NCBI GenBank assembly: GCA_030605415.1
Contig: JAUWIJ010000008.1
Span: 1 to 50,297, forward strand
From: an archaeon
GTDB lineage: Archaea > Nanobdellota > Nanobdellia > Pacearchaeales > GW2011-AR1
Direction: 5' to 3'
Length of the DNA stretch: 50,297 nucleotides
Position numbers and translations under genes: made by a program. The notes below the pieces were generated by a model, which ran no database searches, was not told where the DNA came from, and saw nothing but the letters and a program-made list of their open reading frames with translations. Shown here in pieces: positions 38,301 through 44,214 of the stretch; position 1 is the stretch's first letter; every line of letters starts with the position of its first letter.

Positions 38301-41300
38301 ATCTCCTCCAGATAATCATAAAAGCTCACACTCCCATTTCTATAATAAGCACTCTCATTATGTGCCAAAATAGTTACGCTATAATTCCCGTAAGCCAAAT
38401 CGTCGGGAATCGTCCGCGACCTCAAACACTGCGAAACCCCCGCACACTCATAACTATCACTCATCGTCGCATTGCTAATCGTAATATTAAAAGTCCCGTC
38501 CACCAACTCATCAATATCATCCCGCGACCAGTTCGCAGAAACCGAATAGTTAGAAACTCCCGTGTAATTCTTAGCTGTCTCATAAGGCACCGAAGTCACA
38601 GCCCAAACGCTCATCGTAGTTATATTGCTCCCGACAATCCCCGTCGTCGGATTCTGAACCACCTCGACCGCCAAGGGCAGACTTCCCAAGCTATTTGTAG
38701 GTATTGTGATATTGTAATCATACCCTCCCGACGAATCTGTCGAAGCATTGAAATACGAAACATTCACGCTCTGCACAATTGGGCTAATAGATAAATTCGT
38801 CGCATCAAGCCACGCTCTAAACTGAAGATAATCCTCTGAAAAAGCAGTAATATCATTATTCAAGCTATTAGTATAATTCGCACTCCATGTCCCCCATGAA
38901 ATCCCGTCGTCGCTCTCTCTTAACTGAAGTTTAATATCCCCGCCATTCAAAACCTCATCCCACTTCAAAGTTGTATAAGTTATATCAGGCAAATAAATAC
39001 TCCCCGAAACATAGCTCCCCGAAGACGAATAATTATAATTAGAATAATTAATTTCTATCGCCGAAACCGAATTATCCCCCGAAGTCTTATCCGAGCCGAA
39101 CCTCACATAAAACTCGTCCTCCCCATTAATATTAGGAATCACCCCGCCGACCGTCACGCCCGACGAAGTCGTCCAATTCAAAAGCGTCCAGCTCTCACCA
39201 TCAAAACTATAATATATCGTGTCGTTCCCCCCTCCAATTACTATTGGTGGCGTAATCGTCGTCATAGAAACCGATGCATTATAAAACTCCGTCACCGCAG
39301 AAAACTTATAAGTAATATTCCCAAGATTCTCATTCATTGTATTATAATCAAAAATCCTGTCCCCTTTAACATCTGAAGCATACCCCACATTATCATAAGA
39401 CTCCGCGTCCTCCAAGTATTTCGTGCTACTAGAAAAATCGTCCTCGTAACTTCCCCAATCCCCCTCCGCCGTCAAATTCAACCTCAAATCCCCGACGCTC
39501 ATATTAACATCCGTCCCCGTCCCGTCTGTGAAATTCGTCCACGCAGAAGTATCCGAAGAAACCAAAACATCGTTCAGCTTAATCGTAAAAAGATTATTCG
39601 CAATCGCCCAATAGTTCGTCCCATTCATCCGCCTAATCAGCCCGTCGACACTCACAACATTCGTCGTATTCGCAGAACTCAAAGCACTAATCGAAATCGA
39701 AGTGTTCTGAACCGAAAAGTCACTCTGCACCAACCTCACCACATCAAAGCTATTAGTCAGATTCGCAAAATAAGTCAGGACATAATTACCCAACTCGCCC
39801 AAATGGTCAAAACTCAAATTCCAGGTTCCGCCGTTTGAATTACCCGACCAGAAGGCGGTCGCTCCGTTCCCAGTAAGCAGTGAGTAGTCGGTAGTTAGTA
39901 GTCCCCCGTTCCCCTCTCCCACGAATCCCAAATCCCCAATCCCAAATGCCTCGCTTGTGTTCCCCACTCTCCTCACAAGCACTACGTCATTCCCAACATC
40001 CACATCATAAATCTTCCCGTCATAACTTTCCTTAGTTATCGAATTAATTTTTACAGGTTCATTATTTGAATTAAGGAAATAAATATCGGACTTGCCAGAA
40101 TTAAATTTTTTATAAGTTTTCGTGATTGGTTGCAGAGAGAAATCAGATAAATTTATATAATCACTACTCTCCTGATTATCCATGGAAGAAATTGTCATTA
40201 AACTACCCAATGAATTAAAATTTGGATTTGCTTCTAAATTAATTAGTGAAGCATTAGTTAGATTAGTCAAGCAAGACATCTCCGAACGATTCAAACAAAC
40301 AAGAAAAGTAACTGACGAAGACTGGGAATTTTGCGAAGCGATTGATTGGCATCCCGTCGACGAACTTCCTATGAAACCAGAACACATTGAGGAATTAGAA
40401 AGAGCAGAAAAAGGACCTTTTATAAAATTCGATTCCGCAGAAGAATTATTCAGAAAATGAATTACACTTCTATCATCAATGCTGACTGCCAAAAAATTAT
40501 CAATAAACTCTGCAGAAAGAATCCTATTCTCGAAAAAGCCCTTACGAGAAAAATCAATGAAATTATCCAATTCCCCTATCATTACAAACCTCTCAGGCAT
40601 AATCTCGCAGGAAGACGAAGAGTCCACATTCTCAGAAATTTTGTCCTTAGTTTCAGAATCGACGAACAAGCCAAAACAGTCATCTTTCTCAAATTCGGAC
40701 ACCACGACAAGGCATACTGATTCTTCCCCGTTCCCAGTTGGTAGTTGGGAGTTGGGAGTTGGGAGTTGGGAGTCTCCTTTTCCCACTACCCCCAACCCCA
40801 AACCCCCAACCGCAACATCTTTGATGTTGCTCACATAAACCTTATGCTCTGGACTAACAACCAAATCGCTTCCGTCCTCTAAAACAATCCTGAACATCTC
40901 ACCATCACTATCAAACTCCTGCCACTCCCTCGGCAACTCCCACTCCAACTCCCCCGACGTCTGATTCAACGTCGCAACCTCTTCCGTCTCATCCAAATCA
41001 GCAAACAACTTCCAAGAATAATTATAACATTTATCAGCTTCGCTGATAGTTAGTAGTTGGGAGTTGGGAGTTGGGAGTTTATCAGCTTCGCTGATAGTTG
41101 GGAGTTGGTAGTTGGGAGTTAGTAGTTCCCTGTCCCCACCCCTAACTCCCAACCCCAAACTCCCAACCAATATTGAAAATATATCTGTGAGGGTATAACA
41201 TTTGTCAATTCGAAAATTTTCTGTCGCGCCAGGAGTGGGAATCGAACCCACGCACCCCGAAGGGTATCTGGTTTCAATAGATTGCGTTGACCATTCCGCC

Positions 41301-42985
41301 ATCCTGGCACGACAATAAATAGTATCAATAGAAACATTTAAATATCTATTGTCATTGAGATTATCATAATCTGGTTTCAATAGATTGGGTTTGACCATTC
41401 CGTTCGAACCCTTTTTATTTTCTTCTTCCTCAACATTTAAATATCTATTGTCATTAAAATCATTACAGTCTGTGGAGACATCTTGCATTACCATTAATGC
41501 TACATTTTTATCGCGACTAATCACCGCGACTTCTTTTTCTTTATCACTAATAATATTTTCAGAATCGATTGTAGAGACGCCCCGACCGGGAACCGAACCC
41601 AGATGTCCGTTAGAACCCAGTTTATCAGACTGGTGCTTTACCATTAAAGCTACCGGGGCACCCTCTACATTACCCTCATCAACAGAAACACTTAAATAGT
41701 TATTGTCCTCATTATTACTAAGTTCCGTTAGAACTTTATGCGTTACCATTAAAGCTACATTTTTATCGCGACTAATCACCGCGACTTCTTTTTCTTTATC
41801 ATTAATAATATTTTCAGCGTCGAAAGGAAAAATATTTACGCCAGGGATGGGAATTGAACCCACGGACCCCGAGGGGCATCGCGTATCAAACGATTGCATT
41901 AACCACTCTGCCACCCTGGCGTTCTCATCTGAATCAATCGAAACTTTTAAATACCTCCCTTTGTTACAATTATCATAATCGCGTATCAATCGGTTGCGGG
42001 GTTCCACTCTGCTTGAACCCCTTTTCTTCTTTTCTTCAATATCCATTTCCCAATTCTCAGAATTAGGAACAGAACTTAGAACTGAGACCGTTTCACTCTC
42101 AGAACTCAGAACCCCCGCTCCCCCGTTCCCCTCTCTCAGTTGGTAGTTGGTAGTCAGTAGTTGGTAGTCCCCTACCCCCAGCTCCCCCGTTCCCCAACCC
42201 CGAACACCGACCAGCGAAGCGTCCGAACCCCGACCATCCGAAATTTCACACGAAACTTCAGTTCGTGTGAAAATTTCCGTCTCCCCATCGTAGCATTCCC
42301 CCCCCAAACTCACATTCTCAACACTCTCATCTGGCTTAACAACCTGCACCCACACATCGCTCAAATTATACCCCGAACTATTATAGTCAATATCCACCGC
42401 AGGAACATTCACGCTCACATTAACATCCTCATTATAATTTACACTCACCAACCCCGTCGTCAACCCCAAACTCGTCTCATTATACAACGGAACCCGAACC
42501 CTCTCCTCGCCACTTCCCGACAACCCCTCAAACCCGCTCTTACTACAAGAAACATCCCAAGAATAATTCCCCGCATAATCAAAAGTCCTGTTATAATAAT
42601 ATAAATCCGCCGACGAATTGTAGAGCAAATTAAACCAAAGCGAATTATAATCAACTGTAACATTAAAAAGCATTGGAGTCCAGTTCTGATCTTCCGTCCA
42701 AAAAGAAGATATATATTGAAAATATCGATTATCACTTATCGTAGAAATATTACTGAAAGTCGCATTCGTATAAACCGACGACCATTCTCCATCCGAGCAA
42801 TCTGACTGTGCACAACTTCTAACCTGAAACGTAGTATTCAAGACACCCGTCCTATTCGTCCCATCTCCCATAATCCCATATAAATCATTTACACTCGCAT
42901 AAGTCTCCGACATTACAACTGGCAAAACCAGCAACACAACAAACGCCAATATCAAACTTATTTTATCCATTGTTTTCATTTTCAT
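32324..42985 (-). CDS. 3553-residue adhesin-like protein fused to a cytoplasmic HerA/FtsK-like ATPase
   Basis: Signal peptide (ISLILAFVVLLVLPVVMS), an extracellular beta domain (27-230), a Hint domain carrying inserts (231 to about 1040), then roughly 1700 residues of Ig/COG1361-like beta domains rich in N-x-S/T, a Cys-rich link (CGNGVCETTYAETTTSCSAD), a glycine hinge, one membrane helix (WMYLIGLLVIAASIGGYLFL, about 3030-3050) and a cytoplasmic HerA/VirB4-like ATPase: Walker A GATGGGKT (about 3115), VIIFDPTAQWTG, Walker B LIVYDEVHRL (about 3245), RGAREFRKWGIGLFLISQ. A basic coiled-coil tail ends the protein. This could be an energised adhesin, or a motor that moves surface protein or DNA. The whole frame has no stop, but translation through the tRNA genes is not proven. 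Confidence 0.75.
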   Translation of the reverse strand: MKMKTMDKISLILAFVVLLVLPVVMSETYASVNDLYGIMGDGTNRTGVLNTTFQVRSCAQSDCSDGEWSSVYTNATFSNISTISDNRYFQYISSFWTEDQNWTPMLFNVTVDYNSLWFNLLYNSSADLYYYNRTFDYAGNYSWDVSCSKSGFEGLSGSGEERVRVPLYNETSLGLTTGLVSVNYNEDVNVSVNVPAVDIDYNSSGYNLSDVWVQVVKPDESVENVSLGGECYDGETEIFTRTEVSCEISDGRGSDASLVGVRGWGTGELGVGDYQLLTTNYQLREGNGGAGVLSSESETVSVLSSVPNSENWEMDIEEKKKRGSSRVEPRNRLIRDYDNCNKGRYLKVSIDSDENARVAEWLMQSFDTRCPSGSVGSIPIPGVNIFPFDAENIINDKEKEVAVISRDKNVALMVTHKVLTELSNNEDNNYLSVSVDEGNVEGAPVALMVKHQSDKLGSNGHLGSVPGRGVSTIDSENIISDKEKEVAVISRDKNVALMVMQDVSTDCNDFNDNRYLNVEEEENKKGSNGMVKPNLLKPDYDNLNDNRYLNVSIDTIYCRARMAEWSTQSIETRYPSGCVGSIPTPGATENFRIDKCYTLTDIFSILVGSLGLGVRGGDRELLTPNYQLPTISEADKLPTPNSQLLTISEADKCYNYSWKLFADLDETEEVATLNQTSGELEWELPREWQEFDSDGEMFRIVLEDGSDLVVSPEHKVYVSNIKDVAVGGLGLGVVGKGDSQLPTPNSQLPTGNGEESVCLVVVSEFEKDDCFGLFVDSETKDKISENVDSSSSCEIMPERFVMIGELDNFIDFSRKGFFENRILSAEFIDNFLAVSIDDRSVIHFLNNSSAESNFIKGPFSALSNSSMCSGFIGSSSTGCQSIASQNSQSSSVTFLVCLNRSEMSCLTNLTNASLINLEANPNFNSLGSLMTISSMDNQESSDYINLSDFSLQPITKTYKKFNSGKSDIYFLNSNNEPVKINSITKESYDGKIYDVDVGNDVVLVRRVGNTSEAFGIGDLGFVGEGNGGLLTTDYSLLTGNGATAFWSGNSNGGTWNLSFDHLGELGNYVLTYFANLTNSFDVVRLVQSDFSVQNTSISISALSSANTTNVVSVDGLIRRMNGTNYWAIANNLFTIKLNDVLVSSDTSAWTNFTDGTGTDVNMSVGDLRLNLTAEGDWGSYEDDFSSSTKYLEDAESYDNVGYASDVKGDRIFDYNTMNENLGNITYKFSAVTEFYNASVSMTTITPPIVIGGGNDTIYYSFDGESWTLLNWTTSSGVTVGGVIPNINGEDEFYVRFGSDKTSGDNSVSAIEINYSNYNYSSSGSYVSGSIYLPDITYTTLKWDEVLNGGDIKLQLRESDDGISWGTWSANYTNSLNNDITAFSEDYLQFRAWLDATNLSISPIVQSVNVSYFNASTDSSGGYDYNITIPTNSLGSLPLAVEVVQNPTTGIVGSNITTMSVWAVTSVPYETAKNYTGVSNYSVSANWSRDDIDELVDGTFNITISNATMSDSYECAGVSQCLRSRTIPDDLAYGNYSVTILAHNESAYYRNGSVSFYDYLEEMNTTGSLSVANKTITDYSYGSEYPFNWNVTVNNTGGASIPDVYVYAPAHAGAIDSVVEVTPCSNIYPDASCNATMLITIKDTATPGSYYITWRANWTDNDGSIAGGDNYIQYSGMYVVVVGNATMELSSYEEDLTIQHESSGNFSFFVNATGSDNVLNVDISFVEGNITTGSSNLSDSWVTIHSSSPIGIIPAGSASQVNIGMDIPAQTAPGNYSGAINVSAESGGESLLNITVVVPTNGSWYLSPSANWTYNNSFSLNEEGEVGNWTIVNLGNINMTMDIDYSTSGSEDYTLYNNLFTEDNGDGTNPTSVNVTKGENSTFTVKQNGWDAEELIDIGVIISISNASATPAEFNIEDAWSIEEQAPEISGVWFLLDGVAGNIAERFKNVTIKFRATDDVALNVSGARINLSGPGGDTQIDADANTTYGEFELSDGKYIVLNYSGNYTPTTSGAYTVVASVFDNSGKSVSSGVFNFTSYGTTTVGLEQNYSSTTVSNVDLNNAAAVYVNYTINNSGLVTAYSPTLTWTADSEIEVDEYVFGDLSAGLTDSNVIRMNVSELTTAGIYNVTATMTWTNPDIGTDSDEVVFSITVEENSSIAHSPSMIITGVYSGGTNSSILQINNTGNTVLSLMSLDCYTGSLCTGLDVSFNDSNFQIGLNSSKIINVSLTAPSGFAAGDYYGTINISASGFSTTMDIQATVPETKSWSLSPSSINITRGSGLSGDLQEVTISNTGNVNMTWNLGTTNSTLFNPNVSSVQVDLGTEKDFMINYSAPEEDGYYDGIITVSNIDGAASPTQMNVSINMSVTALDINIISPTQSSPLEDVLVGDIISVLANATYGEMNITDNSTWVVTIGSSLCSGINSTYSSPTNQWNISCTAPDISDGTTHNLTVELTHDIYGIREDTELDAISYSDVTAPTFNITRNHIDINDNIDLEVNVTDNVAVENVTGVLTHPNSNVTNLTFTLSGGLYINNSFALDVAGEYSVNYSANDTSGNLNSSVDWFEVYDRYNWEVVLTDYASSAVSNVNISLMRPNTTTVLLTNLTNSEGEATFDVNRRFYDIDVVISGDEASVKNVNFTNLTESNISFNLYKMDGEFLDEVISLHKPFEGISINSTGLGSSAVVLVFNYSDYLIDNNAEWRIVKCENWNYTDRGCIGIWSVLGDYSLDRDAKQVTGNSVGFSSYFLAENKCGNGVCETTYAETTTSCSADCKDTTTGGTTIISSGGGGGGSSGLSSADLAKIEDIVKSFLNIGGVKLETTSIYKELFAGETVTVRIKLRNTLARESIISLKATDEVQPLVFFESNDIKLEANEVKDLIIKIIAPKFAELGEYNGNLVISSEEDEGSIPMTIKILAPEGKLLDVKIQPLTPTVKPGGILRLQTDLLNLGKTKRVDVQFDLQLIDLKSGEIVFRTEEAFAVETSISVVKNMTVPEYVPVGKYMIKAIAYYSNSELDGDMQASSIAYINVQYNFFVRKLFGIPIWMYLIGLLVIAASIGGYLFLRWREFQKKRFKSKVELNKLPQASSHSGFVGMVAETGIRTFIDMDKLQMHTLIAGATGGGKTIAAQSIIEEALVKKKSVIIFDPTAQWTGYLRKCEDAKMLKRYGYFGMKSSDAKSFDGTIQTIHDPYEIIDIKKYMNRPGEITIFNVSHLSPKEIDIVVASTIEQIFKTEPEESQELKTLIVYDEVHRLLPKFGGSGQGFVQLERGAREFRKWGIGLFLISQVLSDFIGEIKANIGTEVQMGTRYEGDLDRISMKYGDDVLKSVVKEPIGTGMVVNAEYNSGRPYFISFRPILHSTKRLSNEELTKYEKYFMEVEDLEYQASELKKLEVDVMDLELEIKLSKAKIKSGQFQMADMYLESLRPKVEEQWKKAGKTPVHLVRKRMSRSEVVEGIAKAKIERAKYIKKNPQGKVSFDQKILDIKKSVEEEKKKGKETSALEIKIKGLQDRLKPFKGNVPTKDSLGIEQEINTLKKEVSVFAGQVPVVGATKKVVKK
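40182..40460 (+). CDS. Antitoxin of a RelE-type toxin-antitoxin pair, antisense in the Hint domain
   Basis: 92 residues. The N-terminus MEEIVIKLPNELKFGFASKL resembles ribbon-type antitoxin DNA-binding starts, followed by a helical middle and an acidic C-terminus (MKPEHIEELERAEKGPFIKF) that would wrap the toxin. The last 4 bases overlap the toxin ATG (ATGA). The pair lies on the plus strand inside the minus-strand giant frame. The DNA-binding type is uncertain. Confidence 0.7.
   Translation: MEEIVIKLPNELKFGFASKLISEALVRLVKQDISERFKQTRKVTDEDWEFCEAIDWHPVDELPMKPEHIEELERAEKGPFIKFDSAEELFRK
40457..40720 (+). CDS. RelE/YafQ-like toxin, antisense in the Hint domain
   Basis: 87 residues with a typical archaeal RelE pattern: LTRKINEIIQFPYHYKPL, then HNLAGRRRVHILRNFVLSFR and the C-terminal VIFLKFGHHDKAY. 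The Arg/His-rich strand and the terminal HHDxxY are those of ribosome-dependent mRNA endonucleases. It overlaps the antitoxin gene by 4 bp, and heptamer repeats start 10 bp after its stop. The frame of the giant gene stays open across both genes on the other strand. Confidence 0.82.
   Translation: MNYTSIINADCQKIINKLCRKNPILEKALTRKINEIIQFPYHYKPLRHNLAGRRRVHILRNFVLSFRIDEQAKTVIFLKFGHHDKAY
40735..40829. repeat. Heptamers and palindrome joining the toxin gene to Hint block B
   Basis: GTTGGGA units from about 40738 to 40770, then CCCCAAC/CCCCAAA units and the palindrome CAACATCTTTGATGTTG (about 40812-40828). The palindrome sits immediately next to the codons for VYVS of Hint block B, marking an insertion boundary. 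Confidence 0.8.
41030..41195. repeat. Composite repeats at the downstream end of the tRNA cargo
   Basis: Two copies of the palindrome ATCAGCTTCGCTGAT (about 41031 and 41081) separated by TAGTTGG/GAGTTGG heptamers, then CCCAACC/CCCAAAC units and a partial TGCCCCAACC...GTGAGGGTA element (41163-41195). The first palindrome abuts the codons for YNYSWK of the Hint domain. Confidence 0.8.
41227..41308 (-). tRNA. Class II tRNA with serine-like body and GAA anticodon
   Basis: 82 nt: acceptor GCCAGGA/TCCTGGC, D stem GCG/CGC with GG in the loop, anticodon stem ATCTA/CAGAT (one A-C mismatch at 31-39) with loop TTGAAAC giving GAA, a 14-nt variable region (ACCCTTCGGGGTGC) that forms an arm, T arm GTGGG-TTCGATT-CCCAC, and G73. 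A long variable arm with G73 is a serine tRNA feature; GAA is the Phe anticodon (GGA would be Ser). TATA-like TATTTAAATG lies about 32 nt upstream. It lies wholly inside the giant reading frame, on the same strand. Confidence 0.8.
41365..41530 (-). repeat. Degenerate tRNA 5'-part copies upstream of the GAA tRNA
   Basis: At about 41370-41412 is a copy of the D-arm and anticodon-arm part of the GAA tRNA (CAATCTATTGAAACCAGAT is identical) with the acceptor half replaced by a short G/C hairpin. At about 41470-41502 is a second fragment with GTAGCATTAATGGTAATGC, like the D arm of the GAT tRNA at 41578. Both lack T arms and cannot be complete tRNAs. Confidence 0.65.
41578..41659 (-). tRNA. Class II tRNA with serine-like body and GAT anticodon (1)
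   Basis: 82 nt and the best-formed of the three: acceptor GCCCCGG/TCGGGGC, D arm GCTT/AAGC, anticodon stem CCAGT/ACTGG (5 perfect pairs) with loop CTGATAA giving GAT, variable arm GTTC-TAAC-GGAC, T arm CTGGG-TTCGGTT-CCCGG, and G73. GAT would read Ile AUC codons, yet the long variable arm and G73 are serine features; tRNA-Ser(GCT) differs from this anticodon by one base at position 35. TATTTAAGTG lies about 35 nt upstream. Confidence 0.85.
41715..41757 (-). repeat. Degenerate copy of the GAT tRNA without its anticodon arm
   Basis: GTAGCTTTAATGGTAACGC (D arm) is joined to AAGTTCTAACGGAAC (variable arm), so the anticodon stem-loop is missing. It lies just upstream of the intact GAT tRNA at 41578-41659. 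Confidence 0.6.
41839..41920 (-). tRNA. Class II tRNA with serine-like body and GAT anticodon (2)
   Basis: 82 nt: acceptor GCCAGGG/CCCTGGC, D stem GCA/TGC, anticodon stem ATCGT/GCGAT (one T-G pair) with loop TTGATAC giving GAT, variable arm GCCCCTCGGGGTCC, T arm GTGGG-TTCAATT-CCCAT, and G73. As with its neighbours the anticodon does not match the serine-like body. TATTTAAAAG lies about 29 nt upstream. Confidence 0.8.
41980..42025 (-). repeat. Degenerate 5'-part copy of the second GAT tRNA
   Basis: On the minus strand a 7-bp hairpin (GGGGTTC/GAACCCC) encloses AGCAGAGTGG, the D-loop region of the tRNA at 41839, and is followed by GATTGATACGCGAT, its anticodon arm. There is no variable or T arm. 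Confidence 0.65.
42075..42272. repeat. Heptamers and hairpin at the upstream end of the tRNA cargo
   Basis: AACTTAG/AACTGAG units, TAGTTGG/TAGTCAG units and CCGAACA/CCGAACC units, then a hairpin with arms TTTCACACGAA and TTCGTGTGAAA (about 42244-42272). The hairpin lies directly after the codons for CYDGETEIFT of Hint block A and marks the other insertion boundary. Confidence 0.8.
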
Positions 42986-43121
42986 TTTTCTCCATTTTCA
43001 TTTTTCCCCTGACACGTGAGATGCGTCCCGCATTCCCTATCCCACTGTGTTCATTTCTCCCCTCCATTCCCCTTTCCCTCGACTACCGACTACCAACTCC
43101 CGACCACCGACCACCGACCTT
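42986..43121. repeat. Short heptamer stretch before the giant gene
   Basis: Between the RT stop and the giant gene's start are CTACCGA/CTACCAA and ACCACCG units (about 43080-43110) and ACACGTGAGAT, also found near 23960. No gene is seen here. Confidence 0.6.
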
Positions 43122-44126
43122 TTACATAACATTTCCAAAACACCTCCTATACAAACTATTTTTTAATTTATAACTATCACCATAGTCCAAATATGCTTCC
43201 CATGAATTAAATGACTCCATTAATTTATTAAAATTTATATCTTCCAACTCATACTTCTTAATTTTTATTTTCACGGTTTTCAAAAATCTTTTAACAGTGC
43301 TTTTTCTGATTAGTCTATGATTATTAAAAATTCTATAACCCAAAAAATCAACCCCCAACGTAACAGGAAAAATGTTTGCCTTTTTCGGATGTAAAGTTAA
43401 TTTAATTGAAACCAAAAACAATCTTATTTCTTCTTTTAGTTTCTGAAGTTTTTGTTTTGATTCATGCAAGAGTATAAAATCATCCATATAGCGAATATAG
43501 TATTTTATTTTTAGCTCATATTTCACAAATTCGTCTAACTCATTTAAATAGATATTAGCAAAAAGCTGTGAAGTTAAATTACCAATAGGAATTCCCTCAT
43601 CTGCACTATCTATGATATTGTCCAATAGCTCTAACAATTTTTCATCAGCTATTTTTTTTCTTATAACTTTTTTTAGAATTTCACAATTAACTGAATAAAA
43701 ATATTTTGAAACATCACATTTCAAAACATAATAAGTATCGTCTGTTTTTCTGATAAATTTTTGAAGTTTTTTTACGCCTGCATGAGTGCCTTTCCTTTTT
43801 CTACAAGCATAAGAATCAGAAATAAATTTCTTTTCAAATATTGGCTCTATCACAAAATAAACAGCATGATGAACAACCCTGTCCCTAAAAGGCAGAGCAG
43901 AAATTTTTCTCTCTTTCGGCTCAAAGATAATAAAATGCCTATACTCTCCAGTTTCATAAATATGATTCTCTAATTCATACTGCAAATTAGACAATTCGCT
44001 TTCCAAATTATAAGTAAACTTGAGAACCTCTGCCAATTTAGTTTTTCCTCTTCTGGCTTTTAAGTAAGCACTATAAAGATTGTCATATCCACAAACTTGC
44101 TCAAATAAATTTTTATACGTTTTCAT
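43122..44126 (-). CDS. Reverse transcriptase of a diversity-generating retroelement
   Basis: 334 residues. Motifs in order: ALPFRDRVVHHAVYFVIEP, SYACRKRKGTHAG, CDVSKYFYSVN (motif A, Asp138), IPIGNLTSQLFANIYLN (the G-x-x-x-S-Q type typical of DGR enzymes), YIRYMDDFILL (motif C, YMDD at 213-216), LHPKKANIF and VDFLGYRIF. There is no maturase or endonuclease domain. It would copy the template repeat RNA with adenine-directed errors and feed the product into the variable repeat of the target. The template lies 208 bp upstream on the same strand, the Avd-like gene just beyond. The gene is more AT-rich than its neighbours. Confidence 0.96.
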   Translation of the reverse strand: MKTYKNLFEQVCGYDNLYSAYLKARRGKTKLAEVLKFTYNLESELSNLQYELENHIYETGEYRHFIIFEPKERKISALPFRDRVVHHAVYFVIEPIFEKKFISDSYACRKRKGTHAGVKKLQKFIRKTDDTYYVLKCDVSKYFYSVNCEILKKVIRKKIADEKLLELLDNIIDSADEGIPIGNLTSQLFANIYLNELDEFVKYELKIKYYIRYMDDFILLHESKQKLQKLKEEIRLFLVSIKLTLHPKKANIFPVTLGVDFLGYRIFNNHRLIRKSTVKRFLKTVKIKIKKYELEDINFNKLMESFNSWEAYLDYGDSYKLKNSLYRRCFGNVM

Positions 44127-44214
44127 TTTTTCTTTTGGTAAATCCGACAGCGTTCAATCAGCATTTTTGCTTCATCTTACTAACCGCCGGATTTTATTTT
44201 AATATTTGACCTTT

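Larger units (their letters stand above)
41489..41825 (-). repeat. Two copies of a leader unit 255 bp apart within the tRNA cluster
   Basis: The stretch reading TACATTTTTATCGCGACTAA and continuing through ACTTCTTTTTCTTTATCA to TAATAATATTTTCAG occurs at 41501 and at 41756. The 255-bp offset is 85 codons, so the giant frame is kept. Each copy follows a D-arm-like fragment, suggesting that the tRNA cluster grew by tandem duplication of a unit of leader plus tRNA. Confidence 0.8.
39868..42295 (-). other. Hint (intein-like) domain split by tRNA, toxin-antitoxin and repeat cargo
   Basis: Block A starts at Cys231 (CYDGETEIFT, codon 42295-42293). After about 1.24 kb of insert the domain resumes as YSWKLFADLDETEEVATLN and reaches block B (FRIVLEDGSDLVVSPEHKVY, with His714). 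A second insert of about 0.74 kb follows, then VKINSITKESYDGKIYDVDV and GNDVVLVRR (block F). A third, repeat-only insert lies before AFWSGNSNGGTW of the host domain. Without inserts the Hint domain is about 115-130 residues, the normal mini-intein size. No canonical His-Asn followed by Cys/Ser/Thr is seen at the end, so splicing may be altered or lost. No homing endonuclease is present. Confidence 0.7.

Noticed and set aside
41365..42025. Split tRNA genes as in Nanoarchaeum
   Set aside because: The partial copies resemble 5' parts of tRNAs that are themselves complete nearby, and no matching separate 3' halves with complementary leaders were seen.
39868..42295. Canonical intein with homing endonuclease
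   Set aside because: No LAGLIDADG or HNH motif was seen in the inserts, and the usual His-Asn and Cys/Ser/Thr junction is not evident; only the Hint parts are claimed.
43122..44126. Group II intron or retron reverse transcriptase
   Set aside because: No maturase domain or intron RNA is seen, and the template/variable repeat pair with adenine-only differences identifies a DGR.
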